From Vibrio gazogenes (GTDB lineage Bacteria > Pseudomonadota > Gammaproteobacteria > Enterobacterales > Vibrionaceae), in the NCBI RefSeq assembly GCF_002196515.1, contig NZ_CP018836.1:124001-188000 (forward strand): a DNA stretch of 64,000 bases. Direction: 5' to 3'. The translations under genes were made by a program, and so were the position numbers. The notes beneath the pieces are model-generated. The model searched no databases, was not told the DNA's origin, and saw only the letters and a list, made by a program, of their open reading frames with translations. This document shows positions 38,492 through 47,379 of the stretch, in pieces; positions within the stretch are counted from its first letter, which is position 1, and every line of letters begins with the position of its first letter.

Positions 38492-39667
38492 ATGAACAAT
38501 ATTAGTAAATATTTACCAGAGTTCATTCAGTCAAAGATAAATTTTCATATTCACGACTTAATTGAATTGAATAAAAATGGGAAACATCTTGTTTTAGGAA
38601 AGCGTCCCCAAAGCAAAGATATTGTAATGCAAAGTAATGACTATTTATGCTTGGCAAATAATAGCACTATAAAGCACCAAATGATTGACTCAATTATGAG
38701 AATGGATGATAGTATCTTAATGTCAGGAATTTATTTGCAAGATGAAAATTCAAAGCCCTCTATCGAGCATCGACTTTCAGAATTTACTAACTTTGATAGC
38801 TGCTTACTCTCTCAATCAGGGTGGAATGCTAACATTGGGTTATTACAAGCAATTTGTGCTCCGGATACTAATATCTATATTGATTTTTTCACTCATATGT
38901 CAGTATGGGAGGGGGCTCGATATGCAAATGCGAAAGTACATCCGTTTATGCATAATAACATGAAGCATCTGCGGAAATTGATTAAAAGACATGGCCCAGG
39001 AATTATTGCTGTCGATTCAATATACAGTACATTAGGTACGATCGCCCCCTTAAAAGAGCTGGTTGAGATAGCAAAAGAGTTTGGCTGTGCGACCGTGATT
39101 GATGAATCGCACTCTTTAGGTATTTATGGTAAACATGGGGCAGGTTTGATTGAAGAGCTGAATTTATCAAGAGAAGTTGACTTCATGACTGCTAGCCTGG
39201 CTAAAACTTTTGCGTATAGAGCCGGTGCGATATGGGCAAATAATAATGTTAATCAGTGCTTACCTTTTGTAAGTTATCCTGCAATATTTAGTTCTGCCTT
39301 ATTGCCTTATGATATAGATACACTTGGAGCTATATTAGATTTAATTTATGAATCAGATGACCGAAGAGAACGTCTTTTTTATCTCTCGGATAAACTCAGG
39401 AAAGGACTCATTCAACTTGGTATTAAAATTAGAAGTCAATCTCAGATCATATCGTTAGAAACTGGAAATGAGAACAATACCGAGTTAGTCCGTGATATTT
39501 TAGAAAATAATGGAATATTTGGAGCTGTTTTCTGCCGTCCCGCGACACCTAAGAATAGCAATCTAATTCGGTTTTCTTTGAATAGTTCTATGACTGATAA
39601 TGACATTGATAAAATATTGTCTGTCTGCCAGCTATTAGTCAAAAATAACGAGGTGTTTTTTAAATAA
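38492..39667 (+). CDS. cqsA: CqsA, CAI-1 autoinducer synthase
   Basis: A 391-residue PLP enzyme of the alpha-oxoamine synthase family, near the 389 residues of V. cholerae CqsA. It condenses an acyl-CoA with S-adenosylmethionine or 2-aminobutyrate to give the precursor of CAI-1 (3-hydroxytridecan-4-one type). Seen: [10 protein letters not shown] near residue 48, [19 protein letters not shown] near 102, [15 protein letters not shown] near 204 and the PLP lysine in [14 protein letters not shown] (Lys238). ATG at 38492 follows GAGGTGG. The codon use and base composition are clearly more AT-rich than the RND genes. Convergent with its receptor gene, 42 bases away. Confidence 0.95.
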   Translation: MNNISKYLPEFIQSKINFHIHDLIELNKNGKHLVLGKRPQSKDIVMQSNDYLCLANNSTIKHQMIDSIMRMDDSILMSGIYLQDENSKPSIEHRLSEFTNFDSCLLSQSGWNANIGLLQAICAPDTNIYIDFFTHMSVWEGARYANAKVHPFMHNNMKHLRKLIKRHGPGIIAVDSIYSTLGTIAPLKELVEIAKEFGCATVIDESHSLGIYGKHGAGLIEELNLSREVDFMTASLAKTFAYRAGAIWANNNVNQCLPFVSYPAIFSSALLPYDIDTLGAILDLIYESDDRRERLFYLSDKLRKGLIQLGIKIRSQSQIISLETGNENNTELVRDILENNGIFGAVFCRPATPKNSNLIRFSLNSSMTDNDIDKILSVCQLLVKNNEVFFK

Positions 39668-39709
39668 ATTATAGTATTCAAATCCCCATATATTGATATG
39701 ATGTCAGTA

Positions 39710-41767
39710 TTATATCCAGTCTGCTAATTTGTCCAGTAAATTATCAGTATCTGCTGGCTTAATAATATAGTCATTCATGCCTGAATTCCGAATTCGTTTC
39801 AACGTTGGTGTGTTGGTATCACCCGTGTGACCAAGAATCGGAATATGTCGATAAGGTTTCTGGGAACGGCGAATCGTACTGGTTGTTTCGATGCCATCAA
39901 GAATAGGCATCTCAATATCCATCAGAATCAGATCAACCTCGTGTGTTTCCATTGTTTCCAGAGCCTCTTGGCCATTTGATGCCTGTATAACATGATAGCC
40001 CTGCTTCTCTAAAAGAATGGCGGTCAGGTTACGAATGGAATGATTGTCGTCCACGATCAGGATGCATTTCTCGCTGCGCTCCTGCTTGAGCGGTATGACG
40101 TTTCTATCGGTTTCAATTCTTTCTGGCCGCTCAAAAAATAAGTGATATAGAATTGGGGCGCTTTGATCAAGTAAATAACTTCTTTCCAGCGGATAGACAG
40201 AAAGATGGCGTTCAATATGAATCGGATACTGGCTATCGGCATCATAAATATAATGAATTTGCGCTTCAGAGAAATGCAGCTGAGATTCTAGAACAGACAG
40301 TAAATCCCATTGTCGATTAATTTGGTTGAGATCGACCATAATCAGATCAAACTCAAAATCATATTCCTTGCGCTTGATCGCCTCTGTCAATGTGGTGGTC
40401 TCGATGTGAAATCCCATCTGCTGTGCTTGTTTTTTTAGCCGCAGCCGAACGTCACTCTCGTTACCCACGTAAAGTAAGGATTTCGCATTCACCAATTCTT
40501 CTTTGAGCTTTCTCATGGCCGGAGATGATTCGCTTGGGAATAAGAGTGTGAATTCCGTCCATCGACCTAATACAGAAGCGCATTCAATTTTCCCACCGAA
40601 GGCTTCCATAATGCGTCGGCAGAAGGGTAACCCCAGACCATAGCCTCCATTTTTACCGTGTGTATAAAAGTCTTTAAATATATCTTGAAGATGCTCTTTG
40701 GCAATCCCGGCACCATTATCTTTAACCGTTATTTGATTCCAATTTTCTTGAGTCGAAATAGAAACTTCAATGTGAAAGTTCTCGTTATTTTGATAATAAA
40801 ATGCATTTTTGAATAAATTGTAAAAAGCATACTTTAGTAAAACATCACTGCCGAGGAATCTGAAATCATCTTCAATATGAATATTGACAGCCAGTCGGTC
40901 GAGTGGGTTTTTATAACTGAACGATTGGATGGCATGCTGCGCAATGTCACTGACCGTGTAGATTTTGAAAGTCGATGTCGGAATCCGGTTCTGGTCTATC
41001 GAAGTAAGGAGCAGATTGATCGTTTCATTAGCAGAATCAACCGTGCTATTCATATTGTTGAGTAGCTCATTGACCATCTGATAATCATGTTGTTCAATCA
41101 TGTAATGAGGCACGGAATCGGTCGGGTGCTTCGTATGCAGCAGTGATTGAAGCAGCTCTACAGATGACCGAATGGCGCTGAGCGGATTACGCATCTCATG
41201 CGCAATTCCTGCACCGAAGGATTTGGCAATTGAAATTTTGGCTTCATGTACATTTTTCCCTTTTACATAGAATATGCTGCCGTATATATAAACAAATAAA
41301 AATATGGGTATATATGACCATTCGATAGACGCAGCCGTCTGATGACCATTGACATAATAAGCGGCGGTATAGGCAAAGGTGAATGAAATAGTGGCCTGAA
41401 ACAACATTATCTTGGTTTCATAGATGACAAGAATATGCAGGAATATTGAAGCTAATAGGGACATAACCCAAATGGTGGACCAATTATTCATAATCAGCAT
41501 ATAGCCGAAAAAGAACGGTAAAGATATTCCCACTGTTACGAGATAATAATGAGGGAGGTAACGCACTAATGAAGGATGAAGATACTTCCGAAAGACAAGC
41601 GGAATAAACAACACAGAACAAAACAGACGTAACCCCAAAGTCTCATAAGGCTGAGGGTAGAGGGTACTCCAGATATAGTAATAGAGAGGAAATCCTATAA
41701 CCCCCATGCTACTAATAAATGTAAGGTTAGGTTCTATATGTTGGTATATTTTTTTGATAGCACTCAT
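39710..41767 (-). CDS. cqsS: CqsS, CAI-1 hybrid sensor kinase
   Basis: A 685-residue membrane protein, essentially the length of V. cholerae CqsS. Six membrane helices fill residues about 15-170. The phospho-acceptor His190 is in SFGAGIAHEMRNPLSAIRSS, the ATPase boxes are NLFKNAFYYQ, VKDNGAGIAKEHL and GGYGLGLPFCRRIMEAFGG, and the C-terminal receiver (about 565-685) has ILIVDDNHSIRN and the phosphorylated Asp in LILMDIEMPILDG. At low CAI-1 it phosphorylates LuxU and then LuxO; binding of CAI-1 turns the kinase off. Counting back from His190, the position matching V. cholerae Cys170 would be Phe166, as in V. harveyi (Phe175), where it favours shorter-chain signals; this rests on an ungapped comparison. 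Confidence 0.95.
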   Translation of the reverse strand: MSAIKKIYQHIEPNLTFISSMGVIGFPLYYYIWSTLYPQPYETLGLRLFCSVLFIPLVFRKYLHPSLVRYLPHYYLVTVGISLPFFFGYMLIMNNWSTIWVMSLLASIFLHILVIYETKIMLFQATISFTFAYTAAYYVNGHQTAASIEWSYIPIFLFVYIYGSIFYVKGKNVHEAKISIAKSFGAGIAHEMRNPLSAIRSSVELLQSLLHTKHPTDSVPHYMIEQHDYQMVNELLNNMNSTVDSANETINLLLTSIDQNRIPTSTFKIYTVSDIAQHAIQSFSYKNPLDRLAVNIHIEDDFRFLGSDVLLKYAFYNLFKNAFYYQNNENFHIEVSISTQENWNQITVKDNGAGIAKEHLQDIFKDFYTHGKNGGYGLGLPFCRRIMEAFGGKIECASVLGRWTEFTLLFPSESSPAMRKLKEELVNAKSLLYVGNESDVRLRLKKQAQQMGFHIETTTLTEAIKRKEYDFEFDLIMVDLNQINRQWDLLSVLESQLHFSEAQIHYIYDADSQYPIHIERHLSVYPLERSYLLDQSAPILYHLFFERPERIETDRNVIPLKQERSEKCILIVDDNHSIRNLTAILLEKQGYHVIQASNGQEALETMETHEVDLILMDIEMPILDGIETTSTIRRSQKPYRHIPILGHTGDTNTPTLKRIRNSGMNDYIIKPADTDNLLDKLADWI

Positions 41768-42157
41768 GGGTTTTCTAGCCTAAACCGAACAAATTGTCTT
41801 CTTGTTGTCTGTTAGATTACGGTCGCAGTATCAGTAATACGATAGTCTAACTTTAGTATTGTATAACGGTAGACTACCTGATTATACATCGAAGAGAAAT
41901 GCCCTTTTGTCTTAAGCAAGTGCGTTATATGGATTTTGTAGAATATGGTGATGGTCAGTTGTGGACTATTGATGATAATCATTCTGTATTGTCATGTGAT
42001 TGTAACGCATTGAATTTAATTTAATTAATCATATTTTTGGGTGTATTCTGTGCTGTTGTTGTGTGGTGCTTTGCTCAGTTGTTGTGGGGTCAACCGTTGT
42101 GTTTAGATATCACCCATGTTTTTATCAATACCAAATGAAGATGAAGGGATAATCAAG
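41768..42157. other. Intergenic region upstream of cqsS with short inverted repeats
   Basis: About 390 bases between the divergent cqsS and GNAT genes, AT-rich. Inverted elements GTTAGA/TCTAAC (41811-41816 with 41846-41851) and TAGTCTA/TAGACTA (41843-41849 with 41870-41876) lie just upstream of cqsS and could bind a regulator. No ORF seen. Confidence 0.4.
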
Positions 42158-42664
42158 GTGACGATTCAATTGCAAACCCAACGATTAACAATGAGACAGA
42201 TTAATATAACGGATTGGGATTTTTTTCACGCTTTGCAAACCGACCCAACAACGATCAAATACTGCTTTAACCGACGAACAGAGGCCCAAATCAGGGCGCG
42301 ATTCGAATCTCGTTTACCACCGTGGACCCCAGCGTCCGATTTCTGGTTATGTCTTATGTTACAAGAAATATCGTCGAATCAGCTTGTCGGTCTTACCGGA
42401 TTTCATTTGCAGAATCATGTGGCCGAGCTGGGTTATATGATTGCGCCGGAGGCCTGTGGTCAGGGTTATGCGACAGAGTCTTTAAATGGCCTGCTTGAGT
42501 TTGCTGACAACTGTGGTATCAAAAATTTTCAAGCCAATGTCACTCAGGGGAATTATGCCTCTGAACGTGTCCTGTTAAAATGTGGTTTCCACTGTGCTGA
42601 GGTGGTCAAGCAAGATGTCGAAATCGGTGGAACGCTGTATGACGATCTGATTTACCGTAAGTAA
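42158..42664 (+). CDS. GNAT N-acetyltransferase, RimJ/RimL type
   Basis: A protein of 168 residues. Typical RimJ/L layout: start TIQLQTQRLTMRQINITDWD, acceptor-side LVGLTGFHLQNHVAELGYMI, acetyl-CoA loop APEACGQGYATESLNGLLEF and C-terminal NYASERVLLKCGFH. The family acetylates the N-termini of ribosomal proteins or small amines such as antibiotics; the substrate here is unknown. GTG at 42158 is preferred because the fold begins there and AAGGG lies about 10 bases upstream; an in-frame ATG at 42116 adds 14 residues and lacks a ribosome site. Confidence 0.85.
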   Translation: MTIQLQTQRLTMRQINITDWDFFHALQTDPTTIKYCFNRRTEAQIRARFESRLPPWTPASDFWLCLMLQEISSNQLVGLTGFHLQNHVAELGYMIAPEACGQGYATESLNGLLEFADNCGIKNFQANVTQGNYASERVLLKCGFHCAEVVKQDVEIGGTLYDDLIYRK

Positions 42665-42720
42665 GATGAGCGGTGTACCTCAAATATGAAGTCACGCAAG
42701 ACTCAAAACAGCATACAGAC

Positions 42721-42748
42721 AAAAGGCGAACCCAACGGTTCGCCTTTT
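42721..42748. terminator. Bidirectional terminator between the GNAT gene and gcvP
   Basis: AAAAGGCGAACC (42721-42732) pairs with GGTTCGCCTTTT (42737-42748). T-rich tails exist in both directions, so it can end both convergent transcripts. Confidence 0.85.
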
Positions 42749-42817
42749 GTTATTCAAGTTAGTTTCCAACTTGGTTATCGGTTTTCAACTCGGTTATCTG
42801 TGATCAACAACCCAACC

Positions 42818-45682
42818 TTACCCCGCATAATCACTGACGGGCGGGCAGCTACAGATTAGATTGCGGTCGCCATAGACATTATTGACCCGATTCACTGTCG
42901 GCCAGTATTTTGCCGCTTGAGTGTGTGGGGTCGGGAAGCAAGCAAGCGTTCTGCTGTAGGGATGTTGCCACTCTGCTGCTGCCAAGTCTGCCTGTGTATG
43001 AGGGGCGTTGACCAGAGGATTATCCTCAAGTGGCCACACACCGGAAACAACTTGGTCGATTTCACCGCGGATTGCGATCATCGCGTCACAGAATCGGTCC
43101 AGCTCAGCCAAATCTTCTGATTCTGTCGGTTCTATCATCAATGTACCCGCGACCGGGAATGACATCGTCGGCGCATGGAAACCATAATCCATCAATCGCT
43201 TGGCAATATCTTCTTCTGAAATGCCTGATGCTTCTTTGATCGGGCGAATGTCGATAATACATTCATGGGCGACGCGGCCATTATCTCCCCGGTACAGAAT
43301 CGGGTAGTGGGCACTGAGTCTTTCCATGACATAGTTGGCATTCAGAATCGCGAGCTGGGTGGCTTCGGTTAATCCTTCCGCACCCATCATCGTAATATAC
43401 GCCCAAGAGATTGGCAGAATGGATGCACTGCCTAAATCGGCCGCCGCAACGGCATGTTGCTTGCCTTCAATGCCGGACTCGATATGGCCGGGTAGAAAGG
43501 GTGCCAGATGAGATTTGACACCAATCGGTCCGACGCCAGGTCCACCACCACCGTGCGGAATACAGAAGGTTTTATGCAGGTTCAAGTGGGAGACATCCGA
43601 GCCGATAAATCCGGGGCTGGTGAGTCCGACCTGTGCGTTCATGTTTGCGCCATCGAGGTAAACTTGACCACCGATAGCATGAATCATGTTACACACCTCC
43701 CGGACATGGTTCTCGTAAACACCATGTGTTGAAGGGTAAGTAATCATGATGCAGGAAATTTCTTGTTGATATCGGTCGATTTTGGCTTTGAGATCGGACA
43801 GATCAATATTCCCGTCTTGGTCACAGGCAACGACAACGACATCCAGTGACACCATCGCTGCTGATGCCGGATTGGTCCCGTGGGCGGAACTGGGAATCAA
43901 ACAAATATGGCGGTTATTTTCACCACGGCTCTGATGATAACGCTGAATCGCAAGCAGCCCGGTATATTCACCGGAAGCTCCGGAGTTGGGTTGCAGCGAG
44001 AACGCGTCATAGCCAGTAATGGCACATAGCTTGGCTTTCAGGTCTTCAGCAAGCTCAGTATATCCTGCGGCCTGATCTTTCGGCGCAAAAGGGTGGATTT
44101 GACTGAATTCAGGCCAAGTGATGGGAATCATCTCGGATGAAGCGTTCAGTTTCATGGTGCAGCTACCCAGTGGAATCATGCCGTGGGTGAGCGAGAAATC
44201 CTTATTTTCTAATGTCTTCAGATAACGCATCATCAGTGTTTCACTGTGATAACGATGGAAAACCGGATGTGTTAAATACGCGGATTCTCTGCGACAGGAT
44301 AAAGGAATCGCTGCATATTCGTCAGATGCAATATCCGTAGAAATTATTTCAGGGTCAGCCTGAATGTTGAATACGGTAAACAGTTTTTGGATATCATCCA
44401 GCGTCGTGGTTTCATCAAAGCTGATGCCAAGTGCTCGCTCGTAGCGACGCAGGTTGAGTCCGGCTTGCTGTGCATTCTGATACAGGGCTTCGGTTTGGCT
44501 GTCAGTATCAATCGTCAGGGTGTCAAAAAATGTCTGATGGCGCAGTTTGTAACCCTGTAACGTTAGTCCGGCTGCCATGATGGCTGTCAGGTGGTGTGTT
44601 CTGCGGGCAATGGTTTTCAGGCCTTCCGGACCATGGTATATCGCATAAAACACGGCCATGTTGGCGAGTAATGCTTGCGCTGTACAAATATTCGACGTCG
44701 CTTTTTCCCGGCGAATATGCTGCTCCCGTGTTTGCATCGCCATGCGTAATGCCGGTTGTTCTTTGGCATCTACAGAGACACCGATGATTCTGCCGGGCAT
44801 GGTGCGTTTGTATTGATCGCGGGTTGCCATAAATGCAGCATGGGGACCACCGTATCCCATGGGTACACCAAACCGTTGGGAAGAGCCGATAACGATATCG
44901 GCACCCATTTCACCAGCGGGTTTGAGTAAGGTGCTGGCCAGCAGATCGGTCGCTACTGCGACTAAGGTTTTATTGTGATGAGCCGCTTCGATCATTGGTG
45001 TTAAATCGTCGATTTCACCGGTTGTCGTCGGGTATTGTAATAAAGCACCGAATACGTCTTGCTGGGGGAGTTCGCTCACCGGCAGCACGACGACTTCAAA
45101 ATTCATGAATTCAGCGCGGTTTCTGACGACTTCAATGGTCTGTGGGTGGACATGATCCGCGATAAAGAAGCGTTGGCTTTTGCTTTTTCCGGCTCTTTTA
45201 CATAATGCCATTGCTTCAGCCGCAGCGGTTGCTTCATCTAATAATGATGCATTCGCGATGTCCATGCCGGTTAAGTCGATGATCATCTGCTGGAAGTTAA
45301 GCAGTGATTCGAGACGGCCTTGCGAAATCTCAGGCTGGTAAGGCGTGTACGCCGTATACCAGCCGGGATTTTCTAAAACATTACGTTGAATGACACTGGG
45401 TGTCAGCGTGCCATAGTAGCCTTGGCCGATAAAACTGCGGGCAATTTGGTTTTTGCCGGCGATGCGTTTTAATGCCGCGAGCATGTCTGCTTCGCTCTGT
45501 GGTTCAGGTAACGAGAGTGATTGGTTCAGACGGATGTCAGCCGGAACCGTTTCGCTGATGAGTGTTGCGAGGCTTTCAGCGCCAATGGTCTTCAGCATCA
45601 TTGCTTGTTCCCGCTGGCGCGGGCCGTTGTGACGTGTTGCGAATTCTGTTTGAGAAGAAAGGTTGCGCAGTAGTTGAGTCAT
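42818..45682 (-). CDS. gcvP: Glycine dehydrogenase (P protein)
   Basis: A 954-residue PLP enzyme, full length for the single-chain P protein. It decarboxylates glycine and moves the aminomethyl group to lipoyl-GcvH. Seen: the N-terminal half with [20 protein letters not shown] near residue 345, [12 protein letters not shown] near 567 and, in the C-terminal half, the PLP lysine in [24 protein letters not shown] near 708. TAAGGAATT precedes the ATG. It follows gcvH by 97 bases, with a terminator-like hairpin between. Confidence 0.97.
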   Translation of the reverse strand: MTQLLRNLSSQTEFATRHNGPRQREQAMMLKTIGAESLATLISETVPADIRLNQSLSLPEPQSEADMLAALKRIAGKNQIARSFIGQGYYGTLTPSVIQRNVLENPGWYTAYTPYQPEISQGRLESLLNFQQMIIDLTGMDIANASLLDEATAAAEAMALCKRAGKSKSQRFFIADHVHPQTIEVVRNRAEFMNFEVVVLPVSELPQQDVFGALLQYPTTTGEIDDLTPMIEAAHHNKTLVAVATDLLASTLLKPAGEMGADIVIGSSQRFGVPMGYGGPHAAFMATRDQYKRTMPGRIIGVSVDAKEQPALRMAMQTREQHIRREKATSNICTAQALLANMAVFYAIYHGPEGLKTIARRTHHLTAIMAAGLTLQGYKLRHQTFFDTLTIDTDSQTEALYQNAQQAGLNLRRYERALGISFDETTTLDDIQKLFTVFNIQADPEIISTDIASDEYAAIPLSCRRESAYLTHPVFHRYHSETLMMRYLKTLENKDFSLTHGMIPLGSCTMKLNASSEMIPITWPEFSQIHPFAPKDQAAGYTELAEDLKAKLCAITGYDAFSLQPNSGASGEYTGLLAIQRYHQSRGENNRHICLIPSSAHGTNPASAAMVSLDVVVVACDQDGNIDLSDLKAKIDRYQQEISCIMITYPSTHGVYENHVREVCNMIHAIGGQVYLDGANMNAQVGLTSPGFIGSDVSHLNLHKTFCIPHGGGGPGVGPIGVKSHLAPFLPGHIESGIEGKQHAVAAADLGSASILPISWAYITMMGAEGLTEATQLAILNANYVMERLSAHYPILYRGDNGRVAHECIIDIRPIKEASGISEEDIAKRLMDYGFHAPTMSFPVAGTLMIEPTESEDLAELDRFCDAMIAIRGEIDQVVSGVWPLEDNPLVNAPHTQADLAAAEWQHPYSRTLACFPTPHTQAAKYWPTVNRVNNVYGDRNLICSCPPVSDYAG

Positions 45683-45739
45683 AATTCCTTACCGTGACCA
45701 CAAAAGGGTATCCGTTGATACAAGCTGAACTCAGGATAT

Positions 45740-45774
45740 AAAAAAGCTGCGCACAAGGGATGTAGGCAGCTTTT
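45740..45774 (-). terminator. Terminator-like hairpin between gcvH and gcvP
   Basis: On the minus strand AAAAGCTGC pairs with GCAGCTTTT (45766-45774 with 45742-45750), followed by T residues. It lies 6 bases past the gcvH stop and 58 bases before gcvP, so it would reduce gcvP relative to gcvH or act as an attenuator. Confidence 0.65.
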
Positions 45775-45779
45775 ATTGA

Positions 45780-46157
45780 TCAGTCTTCCAGTGTATTGAG
45801 ATATTCTGCTTCGTCTTTTAGATCATCCAATTCCGTTGGATCCGTCATGCGGATTTTAGCAATCCATCCCCCTTCGTACGGTTCTTCGTTAATCAGCTCA
45901 GGGTTATCTCCGAGATCATCATTGACTTCAATGATGATGCCGCTAACCGGGGAATAGATATCAGATGCCGCTTTAACGGACTCGACCAATGAAAAGTTGT
46001 CGCCAGCATCCACGTCACTATCAACATCAGGGAGTTCAACATATACGACATCACCTAACATTTCTTGTGCGTGTTCTGAAATGCCGACGGTAACAGTCCC
46101 GTCACCGTGATTGAGAACCCATTCGTGACTGTCGGTAAACTTCAGCGTGTTATCCAT
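45780..46157 (-). CDS. gcvH: Glycine cleavage system H protein
   Basis: A 125-residue lipoyl carrier. The lipoylated lysine is Lys62 in NFSLVESVKAASDIYSPVSG. Typical ends are LKFTDSHEWVL and AEYLNTLED. It shuttles the aminomethyl group among the P, T and L proteins. Transcribed leftward with gcvP and divergent from the regulator-gcvT unit across a 491-base control region. L protein (lpd) and glyA are not in the window. Confidence 0.96.
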   Translation of the reverse strand: MDNTLKFTDSHEWVLNHGDGTVTVGISEHAQEMLGDVVYVELPDVDSDVDAGDNFSLVESVKAASDIYSPVSGIIIEVNDDLGDNPELINEEPYEGGWIAKIRMTDPTELDDLKDEAEYLNTLED

Positions 46158-46368
46158 GCATTTATCTCCAAAAATCGATTATAACTAGTGATCAGAGCGT
46201 CACCGGATTCAGATTGTATGCCTGAAAATCTGTAAAAAATCAGAGCATGACGACAAAACATTATGAAAAACAACATCTGCTTTAGGTGTCATTCATCGAT
46301 TGTCAATCATCCGGAATCATCGGGTGTCCGACTCTTCCCATAGCGTAGCCAATTTGGATGATGTTACT

Positions 46369-46406
46369 AAGTCGTCTCTGTAAAAATAAGTCATCTCTGT
46401 AAAAAT
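46369..46406. repeat. 19-bp tandem direct repeat in the gcv control region
   Basis: AAGTCGTCTCTGTAAAAAT (46369-46387) is followed directly by AAGTCATCTCTGTAAAAAT (46388-46406), 18 of 19 bases identical. The 19-base period is close to two helical turns, as expected for side-by-side binding of a regulator; could also be a simple duplication. Confidence 0.7.
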
Positions 46407-46459
46407 CCGGATCATATGTGGCTAACATTACCTGTTGAGAGAATAGTAAGCAATAAAAA

Positions 46460-46475
46460 TTTCTTATAGGAAACT
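46460..46475. promoter_or_regulatory. Putative XRE operator upstream of its own gene
   Basis: TTTCTTATAGGAAACT matches TTTCGTATAGGAAACT upstream of gcvT at 15 of 16 positions. The core is TTTC-N6-GAAA. It lies 174 bases before the regulator start. The likely ligand is the XRE-cupin protein encoded between the two copies. Confidence 0.65.
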
Positions 46476-46538
46476 AGTTTTCTTGCTAGTATGTAAGCAA
46501 GTCGTCATCAGATGTCGTTTCGGTGAGATTTACCAGAG

Positions 46539-46607
46539 ACCGAGACCATCATGTGAATGGGAAACCATCGCACCTGAAGGCAACAATATTGATAGCGATG
46601 ACTCGGT
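46539..46607 (+). promoter_or_regulatory. Foldable leader of the XRE gene, possible cis-acting RNA
   Basis: ACCGAG (46539-46544) can pair with CTCGGT (46602-46607); inside it CCAT/ATGG (46547-46550 with 46557-46560) and CATCGC/GCGATG (46566-46571 with 46595-46600) make a three-way junction. The loop contains CACCTGAAGGCAACA, reminiscent of the GCCGAAGG segment of glycine aptamers, but the diagnostic downstream CUCAGG...AAAGGAC is missing. It ends 41 bases before the ATG. Confidence 0.3.
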
Positions 46608-46648
46608 TCCTGTGGGAACGGTCATTGAGGTTTACTCGAGGAGACACT

Positions 46649-47272
46649 ATGGGAAAAAGTACGCTGGATGATAATCCTGCCTTAATTTTAACGCAGGAAT
46701 CTCAGGAAAATAATATCGACCCGCTTCGATTAGGGCAGCGTATTAAAGATATTCGTCTTGAACTCGGTTTAACGTTAGAAGAAGCCAGTCAAAAGACCGG
46801 ATTGGCGAGGTCGACGCTGAGTAAAATTGAGAATGAGCAAATTTCGCCGACGTTTCAGGCGATGCAAAAATTAGCACATGGCTTAGATATCGGGATGCCA
46901 CAACTATTTGAACCACCGAAGAAAGTTGTGGCGACGGGGCGCAGAGATATCACTCTGGCAGAGCAGGGGAAACCGCATCCGACCTCCACATATGAACATG
47001 AATTGCTGGCGACTCAGTTATCAGGGAAGAAGATGACTCCGTTTAAGACTCGGGTCCGGGCAAGAGTGTTTGAGGAATATGGGGATTGGGTTCGGCACGA
47101 TGGTGAAGAGTTTCTGCTGGTGCTTGAAGGCTCGGTGATGCTGTATACCGAGTTTTATGAACCGATAACCCTGAATGTGGGTGACAGTGTTTACTATGAT
47201 GCCAACATGGGGCATGTATTAACGTCTGTCAGCGATTCTGATGCGCTGATTTTATGGGTCACGGCAAAATAA
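46649..47272 (+). CDS. XRE-cupin transcriptional regulator of the gcv cluster
   Basis: A 207-residue regulator. The helix-turn-helix (about 25-80) reads LGQRIKDIRLELGLTLEEAS, GLARSTLSKIENEQISPTFQ. A C-terminal cupin domain (about 125-205; HDGEEFLLVLEGSVMLYTEF, LNVGDSVYYDANMGHVLTSV) is the usual ligand-binding part. The ATG at 46649 follows GAGGAGACACT; longer in-frame starts add unrelated sequence. It lies 107 bases before gcvT in the same direction. Shared operator copies before itself and gcvT suggest autoregulation and control of glycine catabolism; the effector is unknown. Confidence 0.9.
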   Translation: MGKSTLDDNPALILTQESQENNIDPLRLGQRIKDIRLELGLTLEEASQKTGLARSTLSKIENEQISPTFQAMQKLAHGLDIGMPQLFEPPKKVVATGRRDITLAEQGKPHPTSTYEHELLATQLSGKKMTPFKTRVRARVFEEYGDWVRHDGEEFLLVLEGSVMLYTEFYEPITLNVGDSVYYDANMGHVLTSVSDSDALILWVTAK

Positions 47273-47283
47273 TCAATCTGAAC

Positions 47284-47325
47284 GTATGTTAATTAAGTTT
47301 CGTATAGGAAACTTAATTAACATAC
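47284..47325. promoter_or_regulatory. 18-bp perfect inverted repeat upstream of gcvT
   Basis: GTATGTTAATTAAGTTTC (47284-47301) and GAAACTTAATTAACATAC (47308-47325) are perfect reverse complements separated by GTATAG. The centre is the 16-bp element shared with the XRE promoter. It begins 12 bases after the XRE stop and ends 55 bases before the gcvT start. An operator is the best reading; it can also fold as RNA, but has no T-run. Confidence 0.75.
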
Positions 47326-47379
47326 CCAATGAAAGTCTGCTTTATCGGGCAAACCGGATGTATGAAAAGGGAGAGCCAC

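Larger units (their letters stand above)
46158..46648. other. Control region between gcvH and the XRE regulator
   Basis: A 491-base region with divergent promoters. It contains a 19-bp tandem direct repeat (46369-46406), a 16-bp operator shared with gcvT (46460-46475), an inverted CTTGC/GCAAG pair (46482-46486 with 46497-46501) and a leader that can fold into a three-way junction (46539-46607). No complete ORF is supported. Confidence 0.6.

Noticed and set aside
46158-46368. Glycine riboswitch in the gcvH leader
   Set aside because: I could not find the conserved aptamer segments on the minus strand upstream of gcvH.
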